From assembly GCA_011319805.1 (NCBI GenBank), contig SJRY01000080.1:1-64000 (forward strand): a DNA stretch of 64,000 nt, written 5' to 3'. Source of the DNA: Macrocybe gigantea (Eukaryota; Basidiomycota; Agaricomycetes; Agaricales; Callistosporiaceae). The position numbers were made by a program, and so were the translations under genes. Position 1 is the first letter of the stretch, and every line of letters starts with the position of its first letter. This document shows positions 22,101-34,518 of this stretch, one piece after another. The notes under the pieces are model-generated. The model was not told the origin of the DNA, searched no databases, and was given only the letters and a program-made list of their open reading frames with translations.

Positions 22101-25100
22101 TTCCATCTGAGTCTGCAGCGAGTCTGCGAGGTCCTTCCGGGTGGGGCCGCTCTCATTAATCCACCGACTCGCGTCTTTTCCCGTTCTGAGTTTTCTCGCA
22201 TCTAAATTTGTTCCGAAGAAAAGTAGCGAGTTGGAGGAGCTTTGCGGTGGAGTATTCGTCATTGCAGTATTTGCCTTTTTAAGGTTCGAGGCTAATTTAG
22301 TAGCCGGCGCACCAGAATCTAATGTTTCCGCAGGAGACGCTGCAACGCTGGGGCCCAAGGGGAGTTTCCGTCGAACACCTGTCAACTTTGTGCTTGACTT
22401 CAACTGGGAAACGGAACCTGCGGAAGATGCTTCGAGTGCAGCGGCCGCAGGCGAGCTTTCAGTTGCGACTTGAAGCGCAGCTTTGTTTGTCGCCTTGATC
22501 GCTGAAATAGGAGGTGCCGAGGAAGTCATCTGGGCAGGACGAGCGGCCTGGATAAGAGGCACTGCACTGGAACGAGAGGCCGGTTTAAGGGAATTAGTCT
22601 GGTGTAGAACGAAGTCGTAGCCTGCATATGTTATCAAGGTCGGAAGCAACGCTTGAGCACTTTTCCGGACTTCGCTATTTCTGTCGTCCAGAGATGCAAT
22701 AGTAGGTGCAACCCATCCATTTATGTCTAAAGTTGTGAAGGGCTCGCGATCTTTGAAGTAATCAACCATCCAATGCAACAGCGTGCTCTTTTGAAGTGGA
22801 TTAGACGTCTCTAAAGCAGATGCCAAGCCTGAGATCATCGGTTCAATTCCTTCGCATGCTGCAGCAAAGGCAGACAAGGTTTGGAGGGCTGTCGTGCGAA
22901 CGGTCGCCTTCTGGTCCGACAGAACGGTCGATACAGGGAGGACGAAGAGACGAGCGTGCTTTTCGAACGGCTTCCCCATACCCATTGCTATACGGGAAAC
23001 AATATCCAAGGCGAGAGCCTGGACAACTTTGTTCGTATCGGTTACTCTGGCTTTTAAAACTTGACCAATCTCGCCTGATGACTTTTAGCAGGCAACCATA
23101 GAAGACATGACATATCACTTACCCATATTTCCTTTCAATCGCTTGTTACTTCCTTGGTCTAGTATGGCTTGCAGTGTTTCTAAGGCTTCCTTCTTAGTTT
23201 TCCATGCATCGCTCTTAGCATCCCCGAGTATTGTTGTCCCCTTGAGTAAGCCATCGATCTCAACTCGCGGGAATAAATCATCGAGTGGGTCATGCAAGGT
23301 CGCGCCTCCACCACTGGCCGAGGAAGGAACCATGGTAGCGAGATCAACGGATGTACGCGTTGGCATAGGGGTGTGTTGCCTTCGACCTTGTCGAACTCTG
23401 CATTGATCGTGTTCAGGAGCTGAGGATTCAAATCTTCGATGAAATCTTTGATGCCTTGGAAATAAAATACGGCTGAGAAACGAATACGCAAAAGAAAGGG
23501 CCTTCGAGCTTACTGGAGCCAGCAAACATCTTTACGGTTACCAGAGTTTTGGTTGCACTAGTACGGACGGTTGCATTGGAGTTTTGTAAAGCAGTCTTTA
23601 GGAACTCGATCAAGCTCCTTAACGATAACCCAACGATGCCGAACTCCATCAAAGTCACGCTAAACCAACCAAGAGCATCTGACAAGACTTTAGGAGCCTT
23701 TTGCTTCGATAATGGTTCATATGCTGCGAAATGAGACATGAGTTGGAGTGGTGCATTGGACAGCAGAATGACTGAACCTTGGCTGAAAACAAACTGTAGT
23801 GAAGTCTTTTCCGCAATTAGGACGAGGGTGTCACCCGCTGGTTTCTTGAGCTTCATGTCGCCCAGTTTTTCCGCGAGATGCGCCACACAGAGAGCGGCAC
23901 ATGACCTCCCGAATGAAGGACACCGTTCAGCTAGCAGGGACAAGATTCCGTAGAGTTTGGCTGAAACCTGTAAATCATTGAGAGCAAGTGGAGTTTCAGG
24001 ATATAGCCACATACTTGGAAATTCTTTTCCCCCAACCCTTTTTCGCTAGTGCGCGAATGACAACTTCTGCATCCAGCGATTCGACTTGACCTTCTATCCA
24101 AGCCGTCATTTCTTCTAATGCGGCCAATCGAGTTTTCCAATTCGCGTCACCAAGGTCATTCATTATGTTTGAGGGCAATAAATCAACTGCCAGTGCTTCC
24201 GCATCTTCAGGTGTATGCTTGTACTTGAACGAGTCTAAGGCACTGAGTGGAGCTGCCGGGGCAGATTTCGATGGTTTCGCCACAGCCGCAGCCGTAGGGG
24301 AGGTTTCTTGGTGGCTGGAGGGGCCGCCGTTTGCGGCGGTGCTCTTCTGGGCTACGAAGAGAATCAAAAATGAACGATGATCGATCAACCCAAAGAAAGC
24401 TCACGACAGGGGCTTTTGTTGTAGGCTTCTCAACAGGCTTTTCAACTGGCACTTCTGATTCAGGTTCAACGGCAATCTTGGCGGGTCTGGGAGCCTTAGA
24501 GGAAGCAGATTTTAACGGTAGGGGTGCTGACTTCGGAGGCGGCCTTGAAGATCCAGAGCCACCAGCTTTGCATTTGACGACGGCCTTCTCATATGCCTCC
24601 TTGACCTTGGCTTTTCGGACATCCGGCAGACCATCCATTATGACGTTAAGCGGACGTTCTCCGACCATCTTCATGAGACCCCCAAGGCAAGTAGCAGCCT
24701 CGTTCCGGGCACCCTCGAAACTGTCTTCAAGCAGGACGGCCAATGTATCGGCAAGGGGCTTGATTTGGGCTGGCTGGATTGGCGACGAAGCAGCGCTGAT
24801 GCATCGGTAAAGGAACTTCAGTGTTCCCTCCTTAACTTGTGGGTTCTTAGATTTTAGTGCCGCATCCAGGTCCGGCATTATATCTGCAAGTGATGTCTGT
24901 GCTTTGATCAATAGCAGTTTCATAATATATGGTAGATTCGTGACTCACAGTTGCAAAAATCGCATCTAAAGCAGCACCGATTGCGTCGGTGACACTGGCT
25001 TTCCTCTCTTTTAAGCGCTCAAGGATGGAAGGAACGATTGGTTCTCGATACTTCGCGAACGCCGACATCATGGCCTTTGCCAGTTCTTCAATACAGGAGG

Positions 25101-26367
25101 CCGCAACCATAACGCAGTTAATGTTTGCATCACTGGAGACACGTAATGCAAGAGACTTGGCCAGTTCTGCTATCTCTGGGGCATCGCTTATACGAGGCGT
25201 GGAACTTAGCAATTTAAGAAGGTCATCCAAGGCTTCTTTACGATCTTTCCACTTTGAAGACTTGAAAGCGGCTTGCAAGCCCGAAGGTAGTTTCGAGGAA
25301 ATGTCAACTGGTTCTGCAAACGCACGTGGGTCAAGTGGAGCCGATTCTACCCAACACAGATGAGTAAAGAGATATCGAAAGGTGGAAGTGGATGCTTGCC
25401 TTCTGCTGGACAAGAATCATCCCCAGCAACAGGCTCGCCTGACTCTGCAGCTTCCTCCGCCTCCCTCGCTTGAGTGCGAGTTAACCTCTCTGGCTTGAGG
25501 CTTCCTTTGCCTTTCCCGTCCTTATCCATATACTCAAACGCCTCCTTCAACTCTTTTACTTGGACTGGCTTCAATTCCGCTAACCAGGGGTCAATACCGG
25601 GTCCGATGCATTGATACAGTACACGAGTTAATGACACTCCTTCGGCGCGAACAGTCTTGTCACTATGAGAAAAAATCTTTGGAAGCGCCTTGAGGATCGG
25701 CGGTGGTTGAGTCGTTTGTGTTCCGAAAGTTCTGGACAGCGATGTGAGTTGTGCGCCAACCCAGACGGCTCCTGAACCCAAGGCCGTGTTCAGACCGCGC
25801 CATTACAGGATAAGACATACCGAACAATTTCTCTCAAGGCTAAGACGCATCCTGCAACAGTTTTTGGCTGTTTTGCACTCAGACCGTTCAGAATATCTCC
25901 CTGAAGAAAATAATGTATGAAGCCACACATCCAGTATTATCGTACTTGGTCAGACCACGTACCACAACGCCTGCCCCAGTGTTCTCCACCTCTACGTATT
26001 GAAGAACTAGCTCAAGAGCCTGAGCTTTAGTCCCCGCTCTGGACGAACCGAAGCACTTGTCGACTAAAGCAGGCACCACTGCCTCACGTGTCCTTGCAGC
26101 AGTCTCCCCCGCGAATTTCACCAGAGCGACTATACATTCAACGCCCTTTTCCTGTGCAACCGCATTGGAGTCGGTGACAATCTTCTTCAACAGATCAGGG
26201 TTGTTTGTGTATGGCTTGAAAGCGGGATCGGTGTCGGACGCGGTTGTTTGGAAAGTCTTAATCAGTGATTCATAAGCACTGACGCGGGCCTTCCAGTTTT
26301 TGTGGGCGAGTCTCTCAGAGATGGAAAGGGCGGAGAAGTCCTCCTCCTGGGGCGGCGGGCCATCCAT
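19200..26367 (-). CDS. STU2: XMAP215/ch-TOG family microtubule polymerase with multiple TOG domains
   Basis: These proteins bind tubulin through TOG domains and speed microtubule plus-end growth at spindle poles and kinetochores. The start MDGPPPQEEDFSALSISERL at 26367 leads into TOG1 (HKNWKARVSAYESLIKTF). Later TOG openings are SSKWKDRKEALDDLLKLL (about 25260), DANWKTRLAALEEMTAWI (about 24140), KSDAWKTKKEALETLQAIL (about 23210) and further HEAT-like repeats down to KTRQGALDEITAILKKSG (about 21590). A Ser/Pro-rich basic linker (21300-20950) is typical of the lattice-binding region. The protein ends SETSQDQTSAGR. At about 2,000 residues it has the long, ch-TOG-like architecture, not the short two-TOG form of yeast Stu2. 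One base seems missing at the C run 24029-24033. Confidence 0.92.
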
Positions 26368-26476
26368 GAGGGAGTGTGTTTCTCGGATGGGCAAGTGACT
26401 GGGACTGGGCAAACGTTCACAATGGGACACCAACTGATCACCATGATCGGGAAAGTTGATCGACACGTGACTCTCT

Positions 26477-29376
26477 TTATTGCTCCCCTCGGCTAGCAAG
26501 CGCACCTCCAACGCGACTAATTACTCTAAAGATCTCCTGAAGCTCATCGTCTACAGCCACTCCTCCCAGTTTTTTATGCCATTCTTGCGTCTCATGGTGC
26601 CTCTTTGAAGCCTCGTCTCGTTCTTTTTCCTTGTCGATGTTGTGATAGAACACTGCTAACAAATACTGAACGTCCATCAGTGACTGGTACATCTCCAGTA
26701 CTCGCAAATCCCGCTCAGCCCTCAACAAGTAAGGGATCGCCTCGCAGATAGCTTCGACTGACTAGGGTTAGCGATGAAATAGCGTCAAGTTACACGTACG
26801 ACCAACCTTTTGTATTACCCGCGGCCACGATACATCGAGCAAACGTAAAACAGCCAAACGCACGCTGCTCCAGATCATCTCCAAGAATGACCTGCAATTC
26901 AATCAGAGTCACTTGCATCGTCTCCGTTTTCAAACTCGCCTGAGGCATGATCTCCTCCATGATCTGTCGTGCTCTACCCGACAACTCAAATTCTAGACTG
27001 ACGTCTGCTAATAGGATGATCGCTGTCCTGTAATCTGACAGGCGGCCTAGGAATTCCGAGTGCCAGAGTGCCCGTAACAAGGGCTCAATGGCAGCAACGG
27101 CTTGGCCACACTGCTAATGTGGGTATCAGAACGGATCCTGCCATAATATGGCTTATTGCCCACCCGCATGTGCAATACTTCATACAAGCAGTCTCTGATC
27201 GTCCTTTCTGAGCCATAATATTCTTGTTCAATGAGGTAATCCCGAGGGTGATAGTCTCCAGGTGGTTTGCGTGGTAAAAGGAATTCATAATACAGACGTA
27301 ATTGGCCTCTGTCTAATGAGAAAAAAATGACTTGTTAGTGAAAAAATGAAATCCACACCTCCTGGAAGCACGTAGAGCAAGGATGTGCCAGATTTCATTC
27401 GCCCAAGATCCGTAGTCATGAATTGAGAGTCCACGCCACACGTCGGGTCCTAAAAGCATGGATATTGCTTGATTGTAACCACCTTGTCGCGCTGACTATA
27501 TGACGTTAGCGAGCTTGTTCCATACCAGACACGGAGATAAGCCTTTGAATACCCTGTAAGCTTTATTTAGCAGCACAGTCAGACGATTATTATCGCCCCT
27601 TTGATGATGTGTGAATGCGACGATTAGCGTTTCTTCGAGCGACGCAATCCGCTGACATCCTGACGCGCCAAATGATGAGGAATCCAAGTCACCGCACAGA
27701 GCGTGGAAATACCTGCTGCCTCCCATGCAATGGATTGGATGGCACGATAAGCCCATTGTTCATCCTCGACCCAGCCCGCATTATGAGTATCTTGCCACTG
27801 ATCATACAAGCCCAGAGCCTGGTAAATTTTTATAAACGCAGCCGTTAAGGGCTGGCCCTGATGTTGCGGATCGTCACTATATATTCCAACAAACAGGGCA
27901 AAGCGCACATTTTGTTCATCTAGCAGTTTTTTTGTATCAAATAAGATCTCCAACGGATGAATATCGTTTTGTAATTCGTTCAGCATAGGCTTTCGTCCAT
28001 GAGCAGGAGGGAGACGGTGGTACAGACTATAGCACGGCTTTATGATCAGAAGGGGAATGCGATTGGTTTAGGGATCCTGTCACCTAATACAATGTTGTAG
28101 GGTTGTCCTGTCTCCGTTCGTGCGAGCAGCGGTGATAGCTTCAGATAGTAACTTGAGCCTAGTGGTCAGTTATTTGAAACGAAGACATTTCACGGCACGC
28201 ACTTCGCGAGCAGTTGTGATCTCATTGCGGAGGTAATGCATTCGAACAAGATTGAGTAGTGCATGCTGTCGTAGCCCACTGAGAAATTAATGAGCATCAT
28301 TTGCCTTATCGACCTGCATGACTCACGAGTCATAATGGTAATGGAAGTGCTGTTCAAAAAAGCGTCTCAGATTTTCCTTTGCTGTCTTCTCATCCCCCGT
28401 CAAGTCAGCCTTTTGGAATCTGGGAAGGTGAGGGACCAATGAGTGCAAGTATCAATGTACTTAGACATACGCTGCATAGGCGTCTGCTTTAGCCCACGTT
28501 TTCTTATCTCCCTGGGTCTTCAAGAGCAAACGATCTGGTATGATGATTGCTCTCTCCAATGAAACACAAAAAGGAGGGAAGAGCATCTCACCGTCGTTGA
28601 GTTCATCTTTTCGAGCAGGAGCATATCCAGCTTTGGAGTTGTTTGACAGCCAGGCTTCATAGTCTTTTTGCAGCGTTATGACGCCGGAGAATGAAAGTTT
28701 GTTAAAGCTGAATTGGCAACGCCGTACGAAATAGCCGAAAAGCGAGTGTCGATCCTATCAGCACTCAATCCTCAGACAAAGCAATAGCTCAGAGCAGAGG
28801 AAGGTTATACAAATATGGAAAGTTCCTGCAATTATTCGTCATGAAGTGCTTGTGACCAAACGATGTAGACTTACTCGATCGTCCCTTTCAACGAATAGAC
28901 AGCTAAGGTCTCGTCTTCTTAGCCTACCTTTGCACGCTTGCAAGGGATTACTCACTGGAAAAGAAATCCGTCATCTTCTCCGGTGTGTTTAGATTGCCGT
29001 ACTAGTCTGTTCATTAGCATAGCGTCCAGGTGATGTCTACATTTTCATTCGTACGGCGGCCTTGAATTCCTCTATCACCCTTTGTGACTGTCTGTCGTCA
29101 GACTGTGGACCAGAGCATAGCACCTGCATTAGTTCGCTGTAACACCTCGGTTTTGTCACCTGTTAATGACGCGTCAATTCCCATATATCCAGTGAAGGCT
29201 GACGATTCCTGTTATTCTACCTCTGAAATCTCATTCAAAAGCTCACGGCAGAGATGGAGCTTGAAAGCAGAGGGGATATAAGTCTCCTCATCCTTGAACA
29301 AGACTATCAAAAGTGTCAAAAGCAAGATATGATGCGGTCGGACGACGTGTTCATTCGGCGGTGGTGCGTAATCCAT
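26477..29376 (-). CDS. APC5: Anaphase-promoting complex subunit 5
   Basis: Apc5 is a TPR-like scaffold subunit of the APC/C ubiquitin ligase, which triggers anaphase and mitotic exit. The start at 29376 gives MDYAPPPNEHVVRPHHILLL, then LIVLFKDEE and AFKLHLCRELLNEISEVE, matching the Apc5 N-terminus. Internal segments include KENLRRFFEQHFHYHYD and LRQHALLNLVRMHYLRNE (about 28370-28230) and HPLEILFDTKKLLDEQNVRF (about 27950). The TPR end reads FTFARCIVAAGN, MDVQYLLAVFYHNIDKEKER and ends ISRVGGALASRGEQ at 26477. Many introns (over ten). It runs tandem with the microtubule polymerase (109 bp apart) and head-to-head with NOC3. Confidence 0.88.
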
Positions 29377-29592
29377 TTTCAAATGACGGGGTGAGGCTGT
29401 CCAATCGTTCCACAAGCTTGTCTTTGAGTCAGCTCGGATGAAAAGTCGAGTAAAAGTTCTTAAGCAAAAGAGGACTGAATAGGCGAGCCGTCACTATTGA
29501 GTGACTACTTAACTAGTTGCCTGATGCTGCTCACTCACCGTTGGCACGTGACCGTAAAATACTCCTACGACTGTAACTACATCCGTTATCCT

Positions 29593-32348
29593 ATGGCGGC
29601 GAAGCAAAACAGTAAAAGGGCCGCCCCGCAGCCCCAGGTATCTTTTTCTCTTTTAGCTCCACACCCATCACTCTAGTGCATAACTTACTCTTTGCTTTAC
29701 AGGGCCCATACAAGAAACGCAGACTCAATTCAACGGCCGCCGTGTCAAAACATTCAACGGGCCATCTTAACAAGGCCAAGAAAGAAAAAGCTTTTCACAA
29801 GAAATTTGTCGAGATACCGTCGCGACCCATCGAAAGTGATGTCGAATTGTCGGATCAGGACCTCGATGCTCTGCAAACTTATGGCACCGCGATATCTTTT
29901 CTTGACCACCTGGATGAACGGGGGATTACCAGGTCCGTTATTTTCATGAAATGGATATCGTTCTTCTTATACCATACTACGTTTTTCGAAGGAGCAAAAC
30001 AGAGACGCAACGCCTGCATCAGATGAATCAGCCTGCACGCGCTCGCCTACAGATGGAGGACTTACCATCCTTGAATTCTGATGACGAAAACGAACTGGAC
30101 GGACGGGAAGACTCTTGGGACACTGGCACTGATGATGCAGTTTCAAGTGAAGAATTGACGGATGATTCCGATGCCGAAATGCCTTACGAGAGAGCTCCTC
30201 GAGCACGACGCCCACCCTCAAAAACGCCGATGCTGGGTATAAGACGTCTTCCCATCAAGCTCCCGGATGGAAAGGTACAGGATACGGGAGAAAAAATATC
30301 CATCTCATCCAATAACGACAGTGACGAAGAGCCGAAATATTCGGCGCTCGAGTCTGAAATTCAACCTATAGAGGATGTTTCAACTGGTGCACGCTTTGGG
30401 CGGCCAGCAGTCATTGATGTCCTAACAATCAAGTCCAAAGAAGAACGGGTTCGTGCAGCCAAGGAGCAGATAGCGCAGCTCTGTCAGGAAATACTTGCAG
30501 ACCCTGAAAATGGCGTACGTCTACATTACTCTTGCTAGGTAAATGTCTGACTTAGTCTTGCAGCTCGGTCTGTTGAGACGCTTGCACACGTTTTCTTCGG
30601 CAACGATATCCTCACCAAATCACCCAAAACCAGTTCCAAATCACCCTTTGATCAGGAAACTGGCAATTCTATCCCAGCTGGCAATATTCAAAGATATCTT
30701 ACCTGGGTATAGGATACGGTCGCTAACGGAAAAAGAAAACGCCGAAAAAGTGAGCCAGATGGTGGCCCGCACTCGGGATTGGGAACAGGGTCTGGTTCTT
30801 GCATATCAAACGTACCTCAAGTCCCTGGAGAGCGAAATGAAAGGTAAAATCATGTCTCTGATGCTGTACCGGAAGTTTGCTTAAAGGTTACGTGAAGCGC
30901 GCAGCGAATTGGCTAATGTTGCGTTGAAGTGCATGTGTACATTGTTAGCCGAAGTCACGCACTTCAACTTCAGAGATAGTCTTACATGCTGCATCGTCGC
31001 AAGGTTGAGCAAGAAGATTTGGGATGAGGTAGGGTTTATTATCAAGCCAGCCATTATATCCTGATGTCATGAACTACTCCCCGTAGTCTTCCGAGATGTG
31101 TCTTCAAACATTAATACGTGTTTTCAAAGGGGATCACTCTGGCGCAGTTTCTCTGGAGGTTGTAAGGGTCATCAACCGCATGATCAAAGGCAAAAAGTTT
31201 AAAGTTCACCCAAACGTTCTGTCATGCCTTCTTCATCTTCGCCTGAAGACGGAGCTGGGGGTTCGTGCGTCTGACAAAGGAGCCACCTCCACCTCGCCTG
31301 AGAGCACCGCGAGAAACAAAAAGACATCACGCCGACCTAAAGCAAAAGAGGGGCGTCATCTCAGCAAGAAGGCAAAGAAGGCATTAAAGGAAAAGAAGGA
31401 AATTGAGAAGGAGCTGCACGAAGCCGAAGCCGAGGTAGACAGAGAGGAAAGGGAGATAATGGTAAGTCATCCAATAACCGAAAGGAAAAAAAACAAGATC
31501 ATTTATCGGAGATTCAGCAAACAGAAACTTTGAAGCTTCTCTTCGTTCTCTATTTCCGGATATTGAAAAACCCTTCTCGCACCCCTCTACTCTCTGCGGC
31601 TCTCTGTGGCATATCCAAATTTGCCCATCTTGTCAATATCGACTTCTTCAGGGACCTGATGAAAGTCTTGAAGGATCTGGTCTCGCAAGAACGTGAGACA
31701 GACACTTTCAATATCATGGATGACGCGACCCAGATCCGGCACCGACTCTTGTGTATTGTTACCGCATTCGAGCTTCTTTCTGGCCAAGGTATGCTTCCTC
31801 GTTCCGGCACTTCAGCATGCATGTTGATTGCTACTTCGGCTTCAGGCGAAGCGCTGAACATTGATCTAAGTGATTTCATCACTCTTCTTTACTCCCTCAT
31901 ACTTCCGCTCAGCAGCATGCAAAGCGTCGATGCGTCGATCTCTGATTGTTCTAGAAGACAAGGACAGCCAGAGTCCACTATCGACATGCTGTTTTACGCT
32001 TTGGGCAAGGTTTTCTCGCCTAGATCGTTCGGAACTACAGCGTCTCCGTGGCGCTCTGCCGCATTCGCTAAGCGTCTATTGACCGCCGCCTTGCACTGGC
32101 CACCGGCAACGGCTTTGCGCGCCCTCGAGTTCGTCGGAGGTTTGCTAGAGAAGGACCCGAAGCTAGAGGCGTTGCTAAGCACAGATGATCGTACTTATGA
32201 TGGGGCGTATCAACCCCATGTGGACGATCCCCAGCTCTGTCATCCATTCGGGACATCGTTCTGGGAGCTCCTCACCCTCCGAGATCGCCATTATGATTCA
32301 AGGGTGAAGGAGCAGGCAGCCAGGTTGTTGAACTTCACACGGACGTAA
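29593..32348 (+). CDS. NOC3: Nucleolar complex protein Noc3
   Basis: Noc3 works with Noc2 in maturation and nuclear transport of pre-60S ribosomes and is also linked to replication licensing. The start MAAKQNSKRAAPQPQG carries basic nuclear-localisation-type residues (YKKRR, KKEKAFHKKF). An acidic Ser/Asp region follows (LNSDDENELDGREDSW). The conserved core includes LIRKLAILSQLAIFKDILPG, then IRSLTEKENAEKVSQMVART and LAYQTYLKSLE, and farther on ILKNPSRTPLLSAALCGISK and FFRDLMKVLKDLV. A lysine-rich coiled segment (KKAKKALKEKKEIEKEL) lies between. It ends VKEQAARLLNFTRT. Five or more introns splice in phase. Confidence 0.92.
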
Positions 32349-32616
32349 GAGTTGGTGGAGCAAGTGGGAATTCCAGTGTCCGTGTCCGGCACGCCGAAAA
32401 CAAAGCTATCCATGCTACAGATACAAAAGACTACATAAAAAAACATATTATAAGTATATACATATTAAGCAATAAGTAGTAGTTCGTTAGGAGGAGGTTG
32501 AACAAGCTATGCACTCAGCTTTAGCCTGCGAACTTATGATACAGCGAGACGGATACTCCCATGTGAAATAACCGTATTGAGTTGAATGTGAACCATAGAG
32601 CACGCTGTCCTTCGGC

Positions 32617-34230
32617 TCAACGAATATTATTAATGGGCGTGAGAGCGTAAGACAGTGACGTGTGCACAGGCTGCCTTGGGGATTGGTAGTCCGAAAAAGA
32701 ATCGCCGACAGTCGGTGCCACTGAATTTCCCGTGGACTGACCGACGTGTTTGATTGGTGCTTTGGTCTTTTGAAAGCCCACCAATTCCGCGGACGGCAAG
32801 GCACTACTGTGACGGTCCAAATAATAGATAAGATACAAGAGCGTTTCACCGTCCACAATTATCTCCTGGGTAATAGTTGTCTGGACGGCTACATGGAGCG
32901 GCAGTAAGACGGCAGGGCCTATGGGAGAAAGCCACGGGTTGACTCACCTACATCAAGCCACCGACATCTACTTAAGGGTGACTCCGGAAGCAGTGCTACC
33001 GCCGTACCGACTTCGACGCTGGTAATATCCAGAGCTCGATCTTCTTCGGCGACACGGTGACTGGAGGGGTAGACACGGGTAATACATCTGCCGGACGTCG
33101 ACCAGACCTTGGCGAGGCAAATGCTTCCAACAAAACCGTGGAGCGTCGTCGGGCTCCGGATATCATTCACTGAGGGGATGCACAGTTTAATCTTCAGGGC
33201 AAGGATACTGCGAGCGGCGCGCGGCGCGATGAGGACATCTGTTTTCACGGAAAAGTTAGGCATCCCATCAGCGACCAGACAGACTGCGGTGACCCTGTTC
33301 TCGGTCAAGCCAATGAATGGAATTGGTGGGTAATGTGTGGCAGGTTTGATTGTATTTGACGCATGAACGGAAGGCGGGCCGAAGTGCGCGGAGATAGATG
33401 TTGGAGGGCTGTCTGATGGTAACCCCGTGTATGGAAGAGACTTTCGTAGGTTAGGAGGCTCCTGGATGGTCAAGTCAGAGAAAAATGTCGAGGCACCGGA
33501 TATAGTCGGGGGAAATAATGAAAATTCCCTGTTGAATGAGACGGGTGAGGTGTCGGGAGACGCAATCTGGAACGGTGGTGACATGTTCTGGGAGTGAGCA
33601 CCTGATGCTCCGGTCGGCATATGAGGGGAAGGTGGGAACTCCGCTATAGAATCAGGGGGCGAAAAATCCGGAGACGTTGAAGGCGATGCCGCGTCGTTTG
33701 GATCATCCTGATCAAAGGGCATGAGGCTTTGCATGTTAGCAGATTCCTCGATTTTGACGGAGGGCGAAGCGCTGGCGGGCGCTTCGGAGAGGAGTTCCTC
33801 CCCTCCAGCGACGAGATAATAATCTGAAGGCGTTTATATGAACAAAGGGGACAGAACAAAGGTCGAACAAAACTATCGGACCAGGTTCTCCCCTCCACAT
33901 ATTCCTCAAGACCTGGATGTGGCTTGCGACCTGCTTTTTCGTGCGCGTGATTCCAGCCTTTTGAAGATAGTCGACGAGAAACTGGTTACGCCAACGGCTT
34001 CGGCCACGGGACTGAGTATAGGTGGCCCATGGAGAGACCCAATATTCTTTCAAACCTAGCATTCAAATCAGAATTGGATGCTAATCGCTCGGAACAGAAG
34101 AACGCATACCCTGGACGAAGATTTCCTCTAGCCTCTCTGGCCAGACTTCAGTTCCGCTCCCATCTTTCATCAACTTGCGGTGCTTGCGTTGGGGAGTGAG
34201 GCTCTTGGAGGCCAGGGGAAGCGCGGGCAT
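32617..34230 (-). CDS. TEA/ATTS-domain transcription factor
   Basis: TEA factors (TEAD, Tec1, AbaA) bind CATTCY-type DNA sites; fungal members control development. The start MPALPLASKSLTPQRKHRKL at 34230 precedes the TEA domain (about residues 27-92): EVWPERLEEIFVQGLKEYW, then WRNQFLVDYLQKAGITRTKK and QVASHIQVLRNMW. The TRTKKQVASHIQVL helix is the DNA-recognition helix and is nearly invariant in the family. The rest is Pro/Ser-rich (SPSTSPDFSPPDS), with a conserved-looking block near residues 260-400 and an end at ALTPINNIR (32617). The arrangement with an N-terminal TEA domain is AbaA/Tec1-like. It is divergent to VPS23, and a TATATAAG box lies about 40 bp upstream of the start codon. Confidence 0.88.
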
Positions 34231-34268
34231 TTCGATGAGTCAAAGACAAGAGAAAAGAGGGCCGGGGA

Positions 34269-34276
34269 CTTATATA
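34269..34276 (-). promoter_or_regulatory. TATA-like box of the TEA-factor gene
   Basis: Reading the minus strand gives TATATAAG, ending about 40 bp upstream of the TEA-factor start codon within the 288-bp divergent promoter shared with VPS23. Position and sequence suit a TATA element, but the transcription start is not known. Confidence 0.4.
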
Positions 34277-34518
34277 GGACAGACTTCATGCTTTGTATGG
34301 TTTGGGCGTTGGTGTAAGCCGGATGCATATGCTGTTCGCGTTGAGATCCGAGATCTATTCCACATTAGGAAGGTATGAGCCGGCAGCTAGGGAGCAGTCT
34401 TTGAGACTGCTATATCGGGCAAGTCAGATCCGCGGAAGCAGATTGCGCCGTGATGCCGTGATATTATGTAAGATATTATTTTCTGCCGATTATTTGCTTT
34501 TCTTTTTCCTGATTTTCG

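Noticed and set aside
20393..25413. Long open frames opposite the TOG-protein exons
   Set aside because: The plus-strand frames at 21096-21518, 24331-24810 and 24989-25363 mirror conserved coding exons and have no motifs of their own.
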